A stretch of 64,000 bases of DNA from Eurosta solidaginis (taxonomy: Eukaryota > Arthropoda > Insecta > Diptera > Tephritidae). Both the position numbers and the translations under genes were made by a program. The notes under the pieces were generated by a model. It was given only the letters and a program-made list of their open reading frames with translations. It was not told the origin of the DNA and ran no database searches. Positions 20,563-30,972 of this stretch are shown piece after piece. Position 1 is the first letter of the stretch. The number at the start of each line of letters is the position of its first letter. The stretch covers positions 231,315,832 through 231,379,831 of the forward strand of contig NC_090319.1 in assembly GCF_040869045.1 (NCBI RefSeq), given 5' to 3'.

Positions 20563-20592
20563 AGTGCGAGCGAAGCCGCCGGTAAAGGCTTG
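20563..20592 (+). repeat. Remnant of a Helentron-like 3' end
   Basis: GCGAGCGAAGCCGCCGGTAA and the following AGGCTTGT closely resemble the ends of the large repeat units at 49268-49302 and 55492-55525 (GGGGCCGCGGGTAAAGGCTAGT). It is probably a fossil end of a related rolling-circle-like element. Confidence 0.4.
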
Positions 20593-20934
20593 TTTATCCT
20601 AAAACGCTTAATAATTTGAACATAATAAGAGCGGTGGCAGCTCTACCTTCCATATATATATATATATGGCCAAATACTCCTCTTTATCAATCTTATGTGC
20701 GTTTGTATATTATTCTCTTTTCCTATGTTCTTCGCCCCACATACCTGCACTTGATCGTCCCTCACCTAGCACTTAAATGTGCAAAGCGTGCCCGGATGTG
20801 CAAAAGGCTCATACGAGCATTTTTGCCCATCGCTTATCTAGAGGCTCCAAACCCCCGAATCTTTGACTAGCATCGTCTGTGGTCACCCACTTCTCTGTGA
20901 TCCGAGGTAGCGGGTTAGTTTTATAACCAATAAA
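20593..20934. other. Spacer with a (TA)n run
   Basis: Contains a TA dinucleotide tract at 20652-20668. The short frame at 20616-20870 has no family signature. Confidence 0.4.
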
Positions 20935-20939
20935 TTAGC

Positions 20940-22240
20940 TAATTCTTTATCGCTTCGCAGAAGCAAATTATACGTTCCCGTCCAGGGAATTGGTGCTCAC
21001 TCTCTTACTCGTATGCGTGGCAGTGTGTCACTTACCTTGAAGTCAATGCATTCCGGATTCGAGATTCAGGTCGTCGCACTTGTCGTACAGTCCATAACTA
21101 CTGCTATCCCATCAGTGCCCATTGACATGACGCAGTGGTCTCATCTGTGTAACCTGGAACTGGCTGATTCTCGTTTTGGAATACCCAGTAAAGTCGGCCT
21201 TCTGATCGGAGCTGATACCTGGGGTCAAATCGTCGAAAGCGATCTAAAATTCGGTGATATCAATGAGCCACACGCCCTACGTACATGCTTTGGATGGGTT
21301 GTTCTTGGCCCAGCAACAGGAGCGCATTCTGCAAATTTACCAACAGTGGCATTCAGCGCACAACTCCGCGAAGAGGATGTGCGGTTAGAGGAACTCGTAC
21401 GAAGTTTTTTCAAACAAGACGATGTACCTTCGCAAAGTTATAATGAAGATGATGAGTGTGCACGAATATTTTTGTCAACGCACTCGCACACATCTGAGGG
21501 CCGCTACGTCGTGTCTATACCAATCCGCTTAGATGCGTCAGCACTGAGAGAATCATATACAAATGCATTACGTAAATTTCACCATCTAGAGCGTCGATTA
21601 GCAGGAAATAGCGAACTCAGAGAAAAGTACACTACATTCATGCGCGAATATGCCGATCTTAGGCACATGGAGTGTGTTCAACAGCCAAGTGATGAAAAAT
21701 GCATTTACTATATTCCGCATCATGAAGTAGTGGAGAAATTCCGTATCGTATTCAATGCTTCGGTACGAACCACAACTGGTGTCTCATTTAACGATATCCA
21801 GACCGTGGGAGCTACACTTCAGGATCCGCTACTCAACATCATATTCCGCTTCCGCCGATTTCAGATCGCGTTGTCGGCGGATATTGGAAAGATGTACCGG
21901 CAGGTGTTGATAACACCCGAACAGAGCGACTTCCAGCGTATTATTTGGAGAGAACCGCGAGCAGAAGTTCTTACCATATATCGGTTGATAACTGTGACAT
22001 ATGGCATGACGAGCAGTCCCTAAAATGCGGTTCGCGCATTACACCAATGCGCATACGATAATTTCAAGGTACTTCCCATAGTCACCAGGCAGATGCAGCA
22101 CGTGATGCGATCTTGTCGTCATTCTATGTGGACGACTTCCTCACAAGCTGTGACAATGATGATAAGGCAATTACTCTCGCTACTAATGTGAGCTCGATTC
22201 TGTCGGAGGGGCAATTTCGCTTACGAAAGTGGAATTCAAA
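20940..22240 (+). pseudogene. BEL/Pao protease C-terminus and reverse transcriptase
   Basis: KLYVPVQGIG and LLIGADTW...LRTCFGWVVLGP are the end of the BEL protease region. RT follows, with KFHHLERRLAGN, IPHHEVVEKFRIVFNAS, GATLQDPLLNIIFRFR, ALSADIGKMYRQVLI and TVTYGMTSSP. TAA at 22021-22023 interrupts just after this block; in other frames it continues to SFYVDDFLTSCD with the catalytic YVDD intact at 22125-22136. Compared with the minus-strand BEL copy, where YVDD is destroyed, this copy keeps the catalytic residues but not the frame. Confidence 0.85.
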
Positions 22241-23320
22241 CAGTGGGACTTCAGCCACAGTAGCGGCAGCCTGACAAAACGACGAGTACTGAGTGAGGTC
22301 GCAAAGCTATTTCATCCTACTAGCATATTAGCGCCAATTTCGATTGCTGGAAAGATATTAATACAGAAGTTGTGGGCTGCCGGTTTATCTTGGGACACTC
22401 CAAATGGGATGCGTTTTACCGTGATCTGTATAGTATAAATCAAATACGCATGCCCCGGTGGCTGGGAATGGCAGAGGGCGCGTCAACAACACTTCTCGGA
22501 TTCTGTGATGCCATTCCGCTTGCATACGCGGCAGTCATTTACACCAAAACCACATACGAAGATGGGCGGTCAACAGTATCAATTGTAACGGCGCGTAGCA
22601 AGGTAGCGCCACTCAAAGGAGCAACGATCCCTCGGTTAAAGCTTTGTGCAGCTCATTTATTAGCTGTGACACTTGAAAATGTTCGCGTCGCCTTTCGATT
22701 GACAGACACTTCATACTACTTGTCGTCTGCCTCCCGGATAGTGTTGTGCTGGTTACGCAAGCAACCGACCACGCTTAAGCCATACATTTCAAATCGCGTA
22801 CGCCAAATACAAAAACTTACATCACCTGATCGTTGGTATTACGTGAGGTCAGCACAAAATCCCGCTGATTGTGCAAGCAGAGGGATTCAAGCAGCTGAAC
22901 TAATTAGTCACCCCCTCTGGTGGCATGGCCCAAGTTGGCTTCTTTAGACACAACTACCCAATTCATCTGAAGTCCGACTAAGCGACGAAGAACTTGGCAT
23001 AGCACAAAGTGAAATTAGAGTTTCATCAATGGTTACAACAACAATATTGGTACCTGAACTTAACACACGGTTACTAGATGGAAGATTAATACCGCTAATT
23101 GAACGTTTCGGCTCACTTTTAAAACTCCTACAAACTGTAGCAATATTACTCCGCTGGGTACCTGCACGCCGACACCTGCGAGCTGCCATCGTTAGCCCAC
23201 AGAATTGGATGACGCTTTATTACTACTGGTTAGAAAGGAAGAATAAGCACACTTCGCGACGGATATTGCGCAACTTCAAAAGGGATCTGGGGTATCCACT
23301 GCTAGTAAACTAAAATCATT
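22241..23320 (+). pseudogene. BEL/Pao RNase H and connection domain
   Basis: LTKRRVLSEVAKLFHPTSILAP is the connection after RT. RNase H follows: LLGFCDAIPLAYAAVIY (the usual SDAS is CDAI), VTARSKVAPLKGATIPRLKLCAAHLLA and RYVRSAQNPADCASRG-like residues with SHPLWWHGPSWL. Stops at 22945-22947 and 23311-23313, and a frameshift near 22430, break it. Confidence 0.8.
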
Positions 23321-24530
23321 AAATCCTTACATAGATGATGTTGGAATCTTCCGACTCGGAGGCCGGATCGGTAAGGCAGACTTGCCTGAAGATGGTCGGT
23401 TTCCAGTCATTCTACCCAAACATGGGACGCTAGTTCACCTTTTTATTCGGCATGCCCATGAGACCCTGCTTCATGGTGGTCCACAACTTGTTCTTCAAAA
23501 TCTACGTGCGCGCTATTGGAGCTTGAATAGATGACAGGCGGTACGCAGTTACATCCACAGTTCCGTTATTTGTCGAGGGCATCGAGGTGCAACCCTCTCC
23601 CAGCAGATGGCATCATTACCAACACAGAGACTCATAGCGGCACGACCATTCGTATCGGCAGGCGTGGACTGTTGTGCCCGTTCTTGGTGCGCATCGGCAC
23701 CAAGCGGTCTCGTGCCAATGTAAAAACGTATTTAGCTATATTCATTTGCATGACTACCAAAGCGGTCCATATCGAGGTGGTGGATGATCTAACATCACAA
23801 GCGTTCTTGGATGCCTTCACCAGATTCATCAGCAGACCAGGACAATGCAGAGATCTCTATAGTGACAACGGCACTGCGTGTGTTGGCGCACTGCATCGCC
23901 CCTAGCGCCCCCACACCAAGGTGGCATATGGGAGGCTGCTGTCAAATCTGCTAAGTATCGTTTGGTACGTCTGGTTGGGGCCGACTCACTATGTACAGTC
24001 AACTTCAGACGCTAGCAGCACGCCTTGAGGCCTGCTTAAATTCAAGCCCAATTACACCTCTGTACGAAGACCCAACCGATAATTTCGCGTTGACCCCCCG
24101 CGACTTTCTGATAGGTGATCCACTAGTAGCGGTTCCTGAAGCAACGGTCAGCTCGATTCCACTTAACCACATTAAGCGGTGGCTTTTGGTCCGACAACTC
24201 CACCAAAGATTTTGGGAACGTTGGAGCGAGGAGTATTTGGCAACCCTTCAAACCCGAAATAAATGGCAGAAACCATCAAGGGACGTGAAGGTAGGAGACC
24301 TCGTTCTCGTTAGGCATGAGAATTGGCTTCCCACACATTGGCGATTAGGATGCATAACCGCCATTCACCCGGTAGCGATGGTCTAGTGCGCAATGTTATC
24401 CTACAGACTATGAACGGTACCATCAGCCGGGCAGTACAAAAACTGTGCAGATTACTTGATGACGAGTATTTCGAGTCCAAGACCTCGACCGGGCAGGATG
24501 TTCAGTATATGCACGGTGTGGATGTACCAT
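23321..24530 (+). pseudogene. BEL/Pao integrase and DUF5641-like C-terminus
   Basis: GIFRLGGRI and HETLLHGGPQL give the H2C2 zinc domain. The core is scattered over frames: HIEVVDDLTSQAFLDAFTRF and LYSDNGTACVGA near 23770-23890, with GGIWEAAVKS-type residues near 23925. The end 23991-24386, with LNSSPITPLYEDP, LTPRDFLIGDP, KWQKPSRDVKVGDLVLV, is the DUF5641 C-terminal domain of BEL integrases. A last shift near 24375 leads to GSDGLVRNVILQT and the stop at about 24530. Confidence 0.8.
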
Positions 24531-24813
24531 AAATTCATAGAGCTAATTCATTATGTATCTACCTAAATAACCATCATCCATTCTATTTTGTTATTGAGTG
24601 GCGCTCATCGGCTAATCATACATACATATGTACTAATGTACAAACATACGTTTCTGTTTACGTCCATTGTATACCTATTTTTGTTTTTATAATAGTGCAG
24701 TTAAGTATATGACTGCATAAAACCATGCCATCCTAACTTAAATATGTCTATTGCAGGGACAGTTATTAGATATTTCCTAATTTTAATAAAATCATTGTCA
24801 TTTGAGCAGTACA
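24531..24813. other. Spacer after BEL
   Basis: AT-rich sequence with AATAAAATCATTG near 24785, possibly a poly(A) signal; no LTR or gene supported. Confidence 0.35.
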
Positions 24814-25005
24814 CTAGATCAGAGCGTTTTTATTTCTATCCGTAACAATGATAATGGCACTGTTGAGGTTTTCAGACGTTTTCTTTCTTCTGAAAATTTC
24901 ACGAACTTGAGGTGCCATATAATCGATACACATGCATACCTGGGTAAATATACTCTTCAGGTTTTCTCCCTCAGAAAAACACAACCGCATAAGCAGCAAC
25001 GTCAT
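24814..25005 (-). pseudogene. LINE ORF1-like protein, C-terminal part
   Basis: Minus-strand frame with SEGENLKSIFTQVCMCIDYM, VREIFRRKK and NSAIIIVTD before a stop. This fits the globular part that follows a coiled coil in FP25/L1-like ORF1 proteins of insect LINEs. It is the distal exon-like half of the gene at 25437-25788, separated by a short retroelement. Removing that insert and one target copy leaves a single-base shift in a T5 run near 24971-24975. Confidence 0.5.
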
Positions 25006-25422
25006 ACCCCAGCGGGTTAGGGGGTCAGAAAGTTCCCGCGGTAGGTATGCCTGTCGTAAGAGGCGACTAAAATACCAGATTCAAGGGGCTGTGTAGCGCA
25101 ACCCTCCCGGTTGCCAGCGCAATATATAGCTTCTCCAAACCCAATTGTCAACCTCACCTATACGCGGCGAATCCTGTTTCACTTACAGACGAGGCTCTGG
25201 CGACCCCAAGGTCCTCATGGAACTTGGGGTGGGGAGGGAGGGGAGGGAGGGGATGGCCTGAATGTTTAATGTGGCCACATAAATCGTTCCCGTCGGGCTA
25301 GCACCTTAATGGTGCTGTGGTACCGGAGCGTACCGGATCTGTATCCGGCAAAGGACCATTACATCGATAACACTCCCCAAAGCCTTCGGGGAGCAACTTA
25401 TCACTACAACAACAACAACAAC
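25006..25422 (+). mobile_element. Short non-autonomous retroelement (SINE-like) with 14-bp target duplication
   Basis: The 417-bp insert begins ACCCCAGCGGGTTAGGGGGT and ends in (ACAAC/CAA)n. It is flanked by a perfect 14-bp direct repeat AGCAGCAACGTCAT (24992-25005 and 25423-25436). A poly-triplet tail plus a variable-length target duplication is diagnostic of LINE-mediated retroposition. It may be a SINE or a severely 5'-truncated LINE 3' UTR. It contains a GGGGTGGGGAGGGAGGGG-type tract (25225-25253) and a hairpin CTCCCC..GGGGAG near 25372-25393. It sits in the ORF1-like gene on the opposite strand. Confidence 0.78.
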
Positions 25423-25436
25423 AGCAGCAACGTCAT

Positions 25437-25788
25437 CTGAGTGTTTGAGCTTAGACATGAGTGTTACTTGTTGTTGCAGATCAGAAATATCATTCTCTGC
25501 TTTCCTCATATTCGCTCCCAGTATAGCGACACTGGCCGTTGACTTGGCAACTTTGGCAGCAACCGCGGCTAGCTCCCCATCTATTCGCTTTGAAAGCTTC
25601 TCCTCCAACTCAATAAATTTTTGTGTAGCACTCTCAACTTTTGGAAGAAGATGGTCAATTTGTTGTTGTATTTTATTCTCGAGTTCTTCCAATTTTGCAA
25701 ACACAGCAGCGAGAGTAACATCGCCGTCAATTTTAGGGGTTTTGCAGCAGCGGGAGGGCCTCGGCTTTGGCGACGTTTGAGGGGGCAA
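25437..25788 (-). pseudogene. LINE ORF1-like protein, N-terminal coiled coil
   Basis: The minus-strand frame starts at the ATG (25786-25788) with a proline/basic N-terminus (PPQTSPKPRPSRCCK). It then forms a long heptad-rich helix (LEELENKIQQQIDHLLPKV ... FIELEEKLSKRIDGELAAV ... NDISDLQQQVTLM), a probable trimer-forming coiled coil as in LINE ORF1 proteins. It is interrupted at codon ~117 by the short retroelement; the distal part is at 24814-25005. No RT belonging to it is visible nearby. Confidence 0.52.
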
Positions 25789-25859
25789 TAGATTTGTGCG
25801 ATGTCAGTGCGAAGTGAGTGTATGTACGAACGAATGTGAATGTGGAAGCACGAAACTTA

Positions 25860-27966
25860 AGGGAGAGTTTTGTCATCTTCCTCCCACGCGTATAAGCTGA
25901 TTATGAATGAACGGTTATAGTGAACCAAGTTTGTAGTTTTTATCAACTGGCTTGTTGTTTAAGCGTTTTGAGTATTCGTCGAAAAAGTTGACTTGCTGAA
26001 TTCTTCTGCATACTAGGTGAAGTGTGTCGGTTATTTCATCAGGTGTGATCGACGATCCCTGTACTTTCATGATGAATCGTCGTACATATGTGAAGATACG
26101 AAGACATTTGTTGTAGTTGTTAATTTTTTATTTTTCAGCCATGATATCGACTACTCTGTCAAATGATAATTTGGGCCACTCTTCTTGATTATACTTTAAA
26201 AATGGGGGACCTTGAAACCATAGTTGATTATCCCGAGTACCACCCACCGTTGTACCACGAGAAACTAGACCAGCCGGGTTAAGTTCAGAGGGCACGTTAT
26301 GCCAATTTTAATGGATGTCATTTGTTGAATTTTTTAAACGCGATTGGCCACAAACACTGTCCACCGATTGGGCTCGCCTCTAATCCAACACAGCGCAATA
26401 GTCGAGTGAGTCCAGCAGTGGATGTTGTTCAAATTAGGGGAAAGAATGTTACCACTGTTTGCAGGATATTTGGATATTGTCAATTTGACCCAGATGATCC
26501 CGAAAAGAGCGCCATTGAGTATAGATATCTTGAGGCACGCTTTCATACCAATCAAGCTTTAGTTCCCAAAGTTGTTGCATGATAATTTTGCCTGCGATGA
26601 TGAGCGGATTCAACAACCCAAGTTGATCAAACAAGGCTGCTATTTGCGACAAAATGGAGTGCTTAGTTGGTTTGCGTACTATTGCTGGTCCACTGTAACA
26701 GAAAAAAAGGGCATCTTGAGATGGTGACTACCTTAGGCCGAGGGTTTTGCTATAGTCTGAGCCGCCGAGTTTGATGTTTCTTCTCTGTCATGTAGTGGAA
26801 CATCGTCGATAATTTCCATGTTGTTTGCAGCAAATTTTCGGAGAGGAAAACCTGCTCGTTCGAGAAACGCTGTAGCTTGTCTCTTGATTTCTACAACCAT
26901 GCCCACAGTATCAGCACCCGTCATTAGGTTATCAACTTAGAAATCCTTGAAAGTTATAGCTGCACCGAGAGGAAAGTTTTCAGACTCCGCCATAGCTACT
27001 TCGAGGAGGCATTTTGTAGCAAGATAACGCGCACAACTCGTACCGTATGTGACGGTCTGCAACTGGAACATTTTTACAGGACCTTGCGATGAATTTCGCC
27101 ACAAAATACATTGCCATGGTGCACCATCATTGCTTACCAGTACCTGTCTGTACATTTTAGCGATATCGACTATCAACACGTATTTGTGACTTCGAAACCG
27201 GACGAGGAGCCTAAAAAGGTGATCTTGTAGGGTCGGGCCCACTCGAAGTACGTCATTGAATAATTTGCCATTTGATGTTTTGCAAGACGCCTCAAACACA
27301 ACGCGTAGTTTTGTGATGCTACTGTTCGCTTTTATAACGCAATGGTGGGGTATGAAATTTCGATTTTGCATACCGTCCTCGACTATCTTCATGTGCTGCA
27401 GCTGCTCATACTCGTTTATGAATTTACGATAGCTCTTTAAGAGAGAAGAGTTTTTTATTAACTCAGATTCCAGTGATACTAACCTTCGATATGTTATATC
27501 GTAAGATTGACCAAGATTAACGGGCTCTTCCTTAAATGGCAAGCGAACGATGAATTCGCCGCTGATGGGGCACCTCTTGGTAGGGAACTCGAACAACTTC
27601 TCGCAGGCCAATACGTTTTCTGACCGCATTTTTTGTGGCATAATGTGACTCTCAATTGTCCAAAACCTTTCTACGAGTTGGTCCAATGGTGCTTGATCTT
27701 GTATAGTGATGAATGTTTTGTATTTGGGCAAAGGTGATTGCGTTGCGAACGATGAACATGACTCAGTGATGGGCGATGACTTTGGTGCAGCTGTACCGGA
27801 AACAAGCCACCCTAGTTTGGTCTTTTGAAGAACCTGGCGTCACTTTTTATTTGACCCACTAGCAGTAAATCGATGAATATGCCAGCTGCGATTAGACAGT
27901 CAATTCAATATGGTTCATTAAACGAATCGTCGGCAAGTTTGATATTGTTTGGAATATGTAACGTAT
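25860..27966 (-). pseudogene. BEL/Pao RT, RNase H and start of integrase (minus strand, distal part)
   Basis: From the right: NNIKLADDSFNEP and AAGIFIDLLLVG (end of protease), then the RT frame 27731-26937 with RLVSLESELIKNSSL, CVIKANSSITKLRVVFEAS, VGPTLQDHLFRLLVRFRSHK and YVLIVDIAKMYRQVLV. The catalytic motif reads F-stop-V-D-N: the tyrosine codon is TAA (26937-26939) and the second aspartate is asparagine. Beyond come AALFDQLGLLNPL (connection), RNase H remnants with LVSRGTTVGGTRDNQLW near 26240-26300, and the integrase start LIRVGGR near 25890, after which homology ends. It joins 31373-33047 across a Gypsy insertion. Confidence 0.83.
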
Positions 27967-28504
27967 TGTGACGAATATTAGTGATACTCACATCACTAAT
28001 CTGATGCTAAGTAAATGAAGCCACAACAACAATAAAGCAGGCAGTCACTTGTATCTACATAAACGAGTAAATCATTATGTCTGCACATATGTACGTACAC
28101 GCAGCGGAGAATAGATGCACAAACACATGCATATATCTTATCTGAGATGCTCCCAAAAGTAGGAAATTATCTGTGGGAGTGTCACTCACATATACACGCG
28201 CATATGAGAAGCTATACACGTGCCTCTGTAGTTATAATTTTATAGCAGTAACTAAGTAAATTCTGGAAACGTCTAGAAGTATGGAACGAGGAAATCGAAG
28301 AGTATAAAAAGCAGAAACAGTAGAGGCACGACAATCAGTTTATTTAAGCACGCTATCTCTCCCGCAATAGCGGTGTTATTTTGAAAGAAGTCTAATAAAG
28401 ACCATTTTGTATTATCGAATATTGGAGTTATTTATTCAACAGTTTAGTGATTCGAACCTTAGCAGAAGGTTGCAAATAAGCGGAATTGCACTAAAATCGT
28501 TACA
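27967..28504 (+). repeat. 5' LTR of Gypsy copy 2 (LTR copy 3)
   Basis: TGTGACGAATATTAG ... AAATCGTTACA, 538 bp, with TATAAAAA at 28303-28310 and AATAAAG at 28394-28400. Its U3 differs from LTR copies 1 and 2 just after the start (GTGATACTCACATCACT), and it shares this variant with the LTR at 30973, defining a subfamily. Confidence 0.85.
28303..28310 (+). promoter_or_regulatory. TATA box of the 5' LTR
   Basis: TATAAAAA about 90 bp upstream of AATAAAG; same context as in the other LTR copies. Confidence 0.5.
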
Positions 28505-28506
28505 AT

Positions 28507-28518
28507 TGGTGTCAGAAG
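28507..28518 (+). promoter_or_regulatory. Primer-binding site, tRNA-Leu type
   Basis: TGGTGTCAGAAG, two bases after the LTR end. It is complementary to a tRNA-Leu acceptor end (CTTCTGACA plus CCA), as in several fly Gypsy elements. Confidence 0.6.
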
Positions 28519-28563
28519 AGGAATTGCTGAATAAATTCCGAAGATTGCGAATACAACTTCGAC

Positions 28564-29790
28564 ATGGCAAAGCTGAGTGAATTGAGGATCCAGCAACTGA
28601 AGAAGGAGTTGGAGGGCCGTGGATTGAATACAACCGGCAATAAGATCGAACTTCAAGCACTGCTGCGAGAGGTATTGGAGTTGGAAGGAATTAATGTTGA
28701 CGAGTGTGTCTTTTATCCTGATGTGGAAGAATCAACAACAAAAATTGAAGAGAAAAACGAAACATCGCAGACAGTTACCAACACAGACTTGAACATGATA
28801 TTCGCTGCAATATCGGCACAAGTGTCAGAAATGTCATCACAAATATCCACAAATATGTCATCACAGCTCGAAGTGCAAAATACAAATATAACATCGCAAC
28901 TAGAATCCCAGGAGAACCGTATAACATCCAAGATTGAAGCCCAGGAAAGACAAATGTCATATCAACTCGAAGAACAGAAGACATATATGGCATCTCAACT
29001 GGAAGAACAGAAGACTTAGATGACATCTCAGTTGGCTGAGCAGTTGAAAGCACAGGAAGCCCGCATATCCTCCCAGCTGGAGACACAGGAGATAAGGGTA
29101 TCATCGAACCTGGAGGCCCAGGATTCAAAATTTTACAGTTTGAAGAAAAAATCGAGGCCCAGGTGGATGCTTTGAGAGGACGTATCGAGCAGTTGCAACT
29201 AAATCGCCCAGCAGTTTCAACGAGTAATCCAAAGATAAGAACACCATCTTTTGACGGCTCTGCTCCTTTCCAGGTGTTTAAGATTCAGTTTGAGAAGACC
29301 GCAGCAGTGAACAACTGGAGTGCTCAAGATAAAGTTGCTGCACTATTCGTGGCATTGAAAGGATCTGCTGCTGAAATCCTACAGACTATTCCCGAGGGGG
29401 AGCGGAACAACTACGAAACATTGATGAGCGTTCTAGAGAGACGATATGGAACTGAGCATATGAGACAGATATATCAAATGGAGTTACTGAACCGCTTCCA
29501 GAGGCCCGGTGAAACATTGCAAGAGTTTGCGTTGGATGTTGATAGGCTGACACATTGAGCGAATGCGCACGCACCCGTGGAATACACCGAAAGGGTAAAA
29601 ATCTAGAGCTTTATAAATGGCACATGGGACGTGGTATACACAAACCCAAAACCTACATTCACAGAAACATCTCCTGATTCAGGAAACAGCTTCGCTTCTG
29701 TGTTAGCTAGTTTTCAAAGCACGCCGTGTGGAAGTAGAAAGGCCAGAGTGGGTAGACGCAATATTGGAGGCACTGAAATGATCGCAAAAG
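28564..29790 (+). pseudogene. Gypsy Gag with N-terminal SAP domain and coiled coil
   Basis: The ATG at 28564 opens MAKLSELRIQQLKKELEGRG followed by TTGNKIELQALLRE, a good match to the SAP fold (L..L.VK.LK.EL..RGL...G.K.EL..RL), a DNA/chromatin-binding motif. A heptad-like tract of repeated SQLE.QE units (about residues 80-150) follows, broken by TAG at 29017-29019. From 29163 the capsid-like part reads IRTPSFDGSAPFQVFKIQFE, AAEILQTIPEGE and LLNRFQRPGETLQEFALDVD, with a stop at 29556-29558. Gag would package RNA; the SAP domain may tether it to chromatin. The start is supported by its position 46 bp after the primer-binding site. Confidence 0.75.
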
Positions 29791-29799
29791 CGGAGTGAA

Positions 29800-30660
29800 A
29801 GAGTTATCAAATGCTTCGAATGCGGGAAGCCAGGTCACATTGCACGTCATTGCGATCTTGGTCCGGGTAGTTCTAACTTGAGTGGCCGTAAACGCAAAGC
29901 TGGGGGAGATGAGCAAGAGCATGCCAGATGTAAAGATCGAGAGCTAGCTCCAGCTGTTGAATGTCCTGTGGTATCTATCTCGCAAATTGGAAGAAAATCG
30001 AGCAGTCTCGCCGTCAAAGGAAAGGTCGATGGCAAGGAACGTGTACTAACTGTAGATATGGGTGCATCTCACTCCTTAATCCGATCTGATTTAGTCAACA
30101 GGAGAGTAAAGCCATTACCAAGAGCAAGGTTGCGTACGGTCACTGGCTAGTATAACCAAGTCCGGGGAGAAGTGATCTGTGAAGTCTTAATTGGGAAGGT
30201 CATGGTTCTACACAAATTCTTTGTAGCGGGGATTGTTGACGAAGTCACATTGGGAGTGGACGTCTTAGTTGACCATGGCATTAAGATCGATATGCAGAGA
30301 GGGGTTATGCGTTATGAGAACCATGATGTGCCACTTAACTTCAGTTTGGAAAAAGGCTTCAGCAGTAATCGAGTACTGATGGAGAAGAGTCGACAAAGAC
30401 CACGAAAGTCAAAGGTAAAGGTTGAGGGAACGAATGGGCCAAACAGATCAAAATCGAAGGTACCTGCGAGAAAAATATTGGCATTGACATACCCTAATGG
30501 ACGCACTAAGACGACTGAAAGAATTTTCCACAAAGAATGCAAGGGTGGTTTCAAGCCAGCGCGCACTACTGTTGTGAAACTTCAAGACGATACTGATGAT
30601 GCAAAGTCAATCCGTCAAGATCAAGCTCTACGAAATAGTTCTTCATTGGCCAAAGAATAG
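29800..30660 (+). pseudogene. Gypsy CCHC knuckle, protease and truncated RT start
   Basis: CFECGKPGHIARHC (29812-29853) is a Gag CCHC knuckle. Protease follows with ISQIGRKSSSLAVKG and VDMGASHSLIRSDLV: the DTG is DMG (30055-30063). A TAG at 30148-30150 ends the frame, which continues at 30172 with VAGIVDEVTLGVDVLVDHG. From about 30572 the DNA matches the RT start of copy 1 (near 11584) for about 70 bp, then the frame ends at 30658-30660 where sequence jumps to the integrase end. Confidence 0.75.
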
Positions 30661-30930
30661 AGTGTGAGGGAACGGCCCAGGGTAATGAGAAGTAAGATGA
30701 AACACAGGTACGACAAGAACTTTAATTCGAAAGTTTTTTTGGAGGGAGATTTGGTACGCCATACAACCCTCACCGGCGGCAAGGTGTTCCATCCAAATTT
30801 CGGCGTAGTTGGGAAGGCCCATACAGAGTTGCGAAGAGGATCAGTGATGTCATCTACCGCATAAAAACAATTGCGAAACCACGAAATAGAAGGTGGTTCA
30901 TTTGGAGAGGCTAGTAGTGGTTAGATCGAG
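30661..30930 (+). pseudogene. Residual Gypsy integrase C-terminus
   Basis: RSKMKHRYDKNFNSKVFLEG and GDLV match copy 1 at about 13990-14070 (REIHDLVRKRAK...KMKARYDKALNS region). Immediately upstream lies RT-start sequence, so about 2.3 kb present in copy 1 is absent. Frameshifts follow GDLV. Confidence 0.7.
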
Positions 30931-30959
30931 AGATTTGTCTGATCGTGACGATCAGACTT

Positions 30960-30972
30960 AGGTGGAGGGCAG
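30960..30972 (+). promoter_or_regulatory. Polypurine tract of Gypsy copy 2
   Basis: AGGTGGAGGGCAG directly before the 3' LTR, identical to the tract of copy 1. Confidence 0.65.

Larger units (their letters stand above)
20935..24530 (+). mobile_element. BEL/Pao LTR retrotransposon pol (plus strand)
   Basis: The order is protease end, RT, RNase H, integrase and DUF5641-type C-terminus, all plus strand with scattered stops and frameshifts. The 5' part (LTR, gag, protease active site) is missing and no LTR is recognised after 24530. Confidence 0.82.

Noticed and set aside
26322..26582. 86-codon plus-strand frame
   Set aside because: Antisense shadow of minus-strand BEL RNase H remnants.
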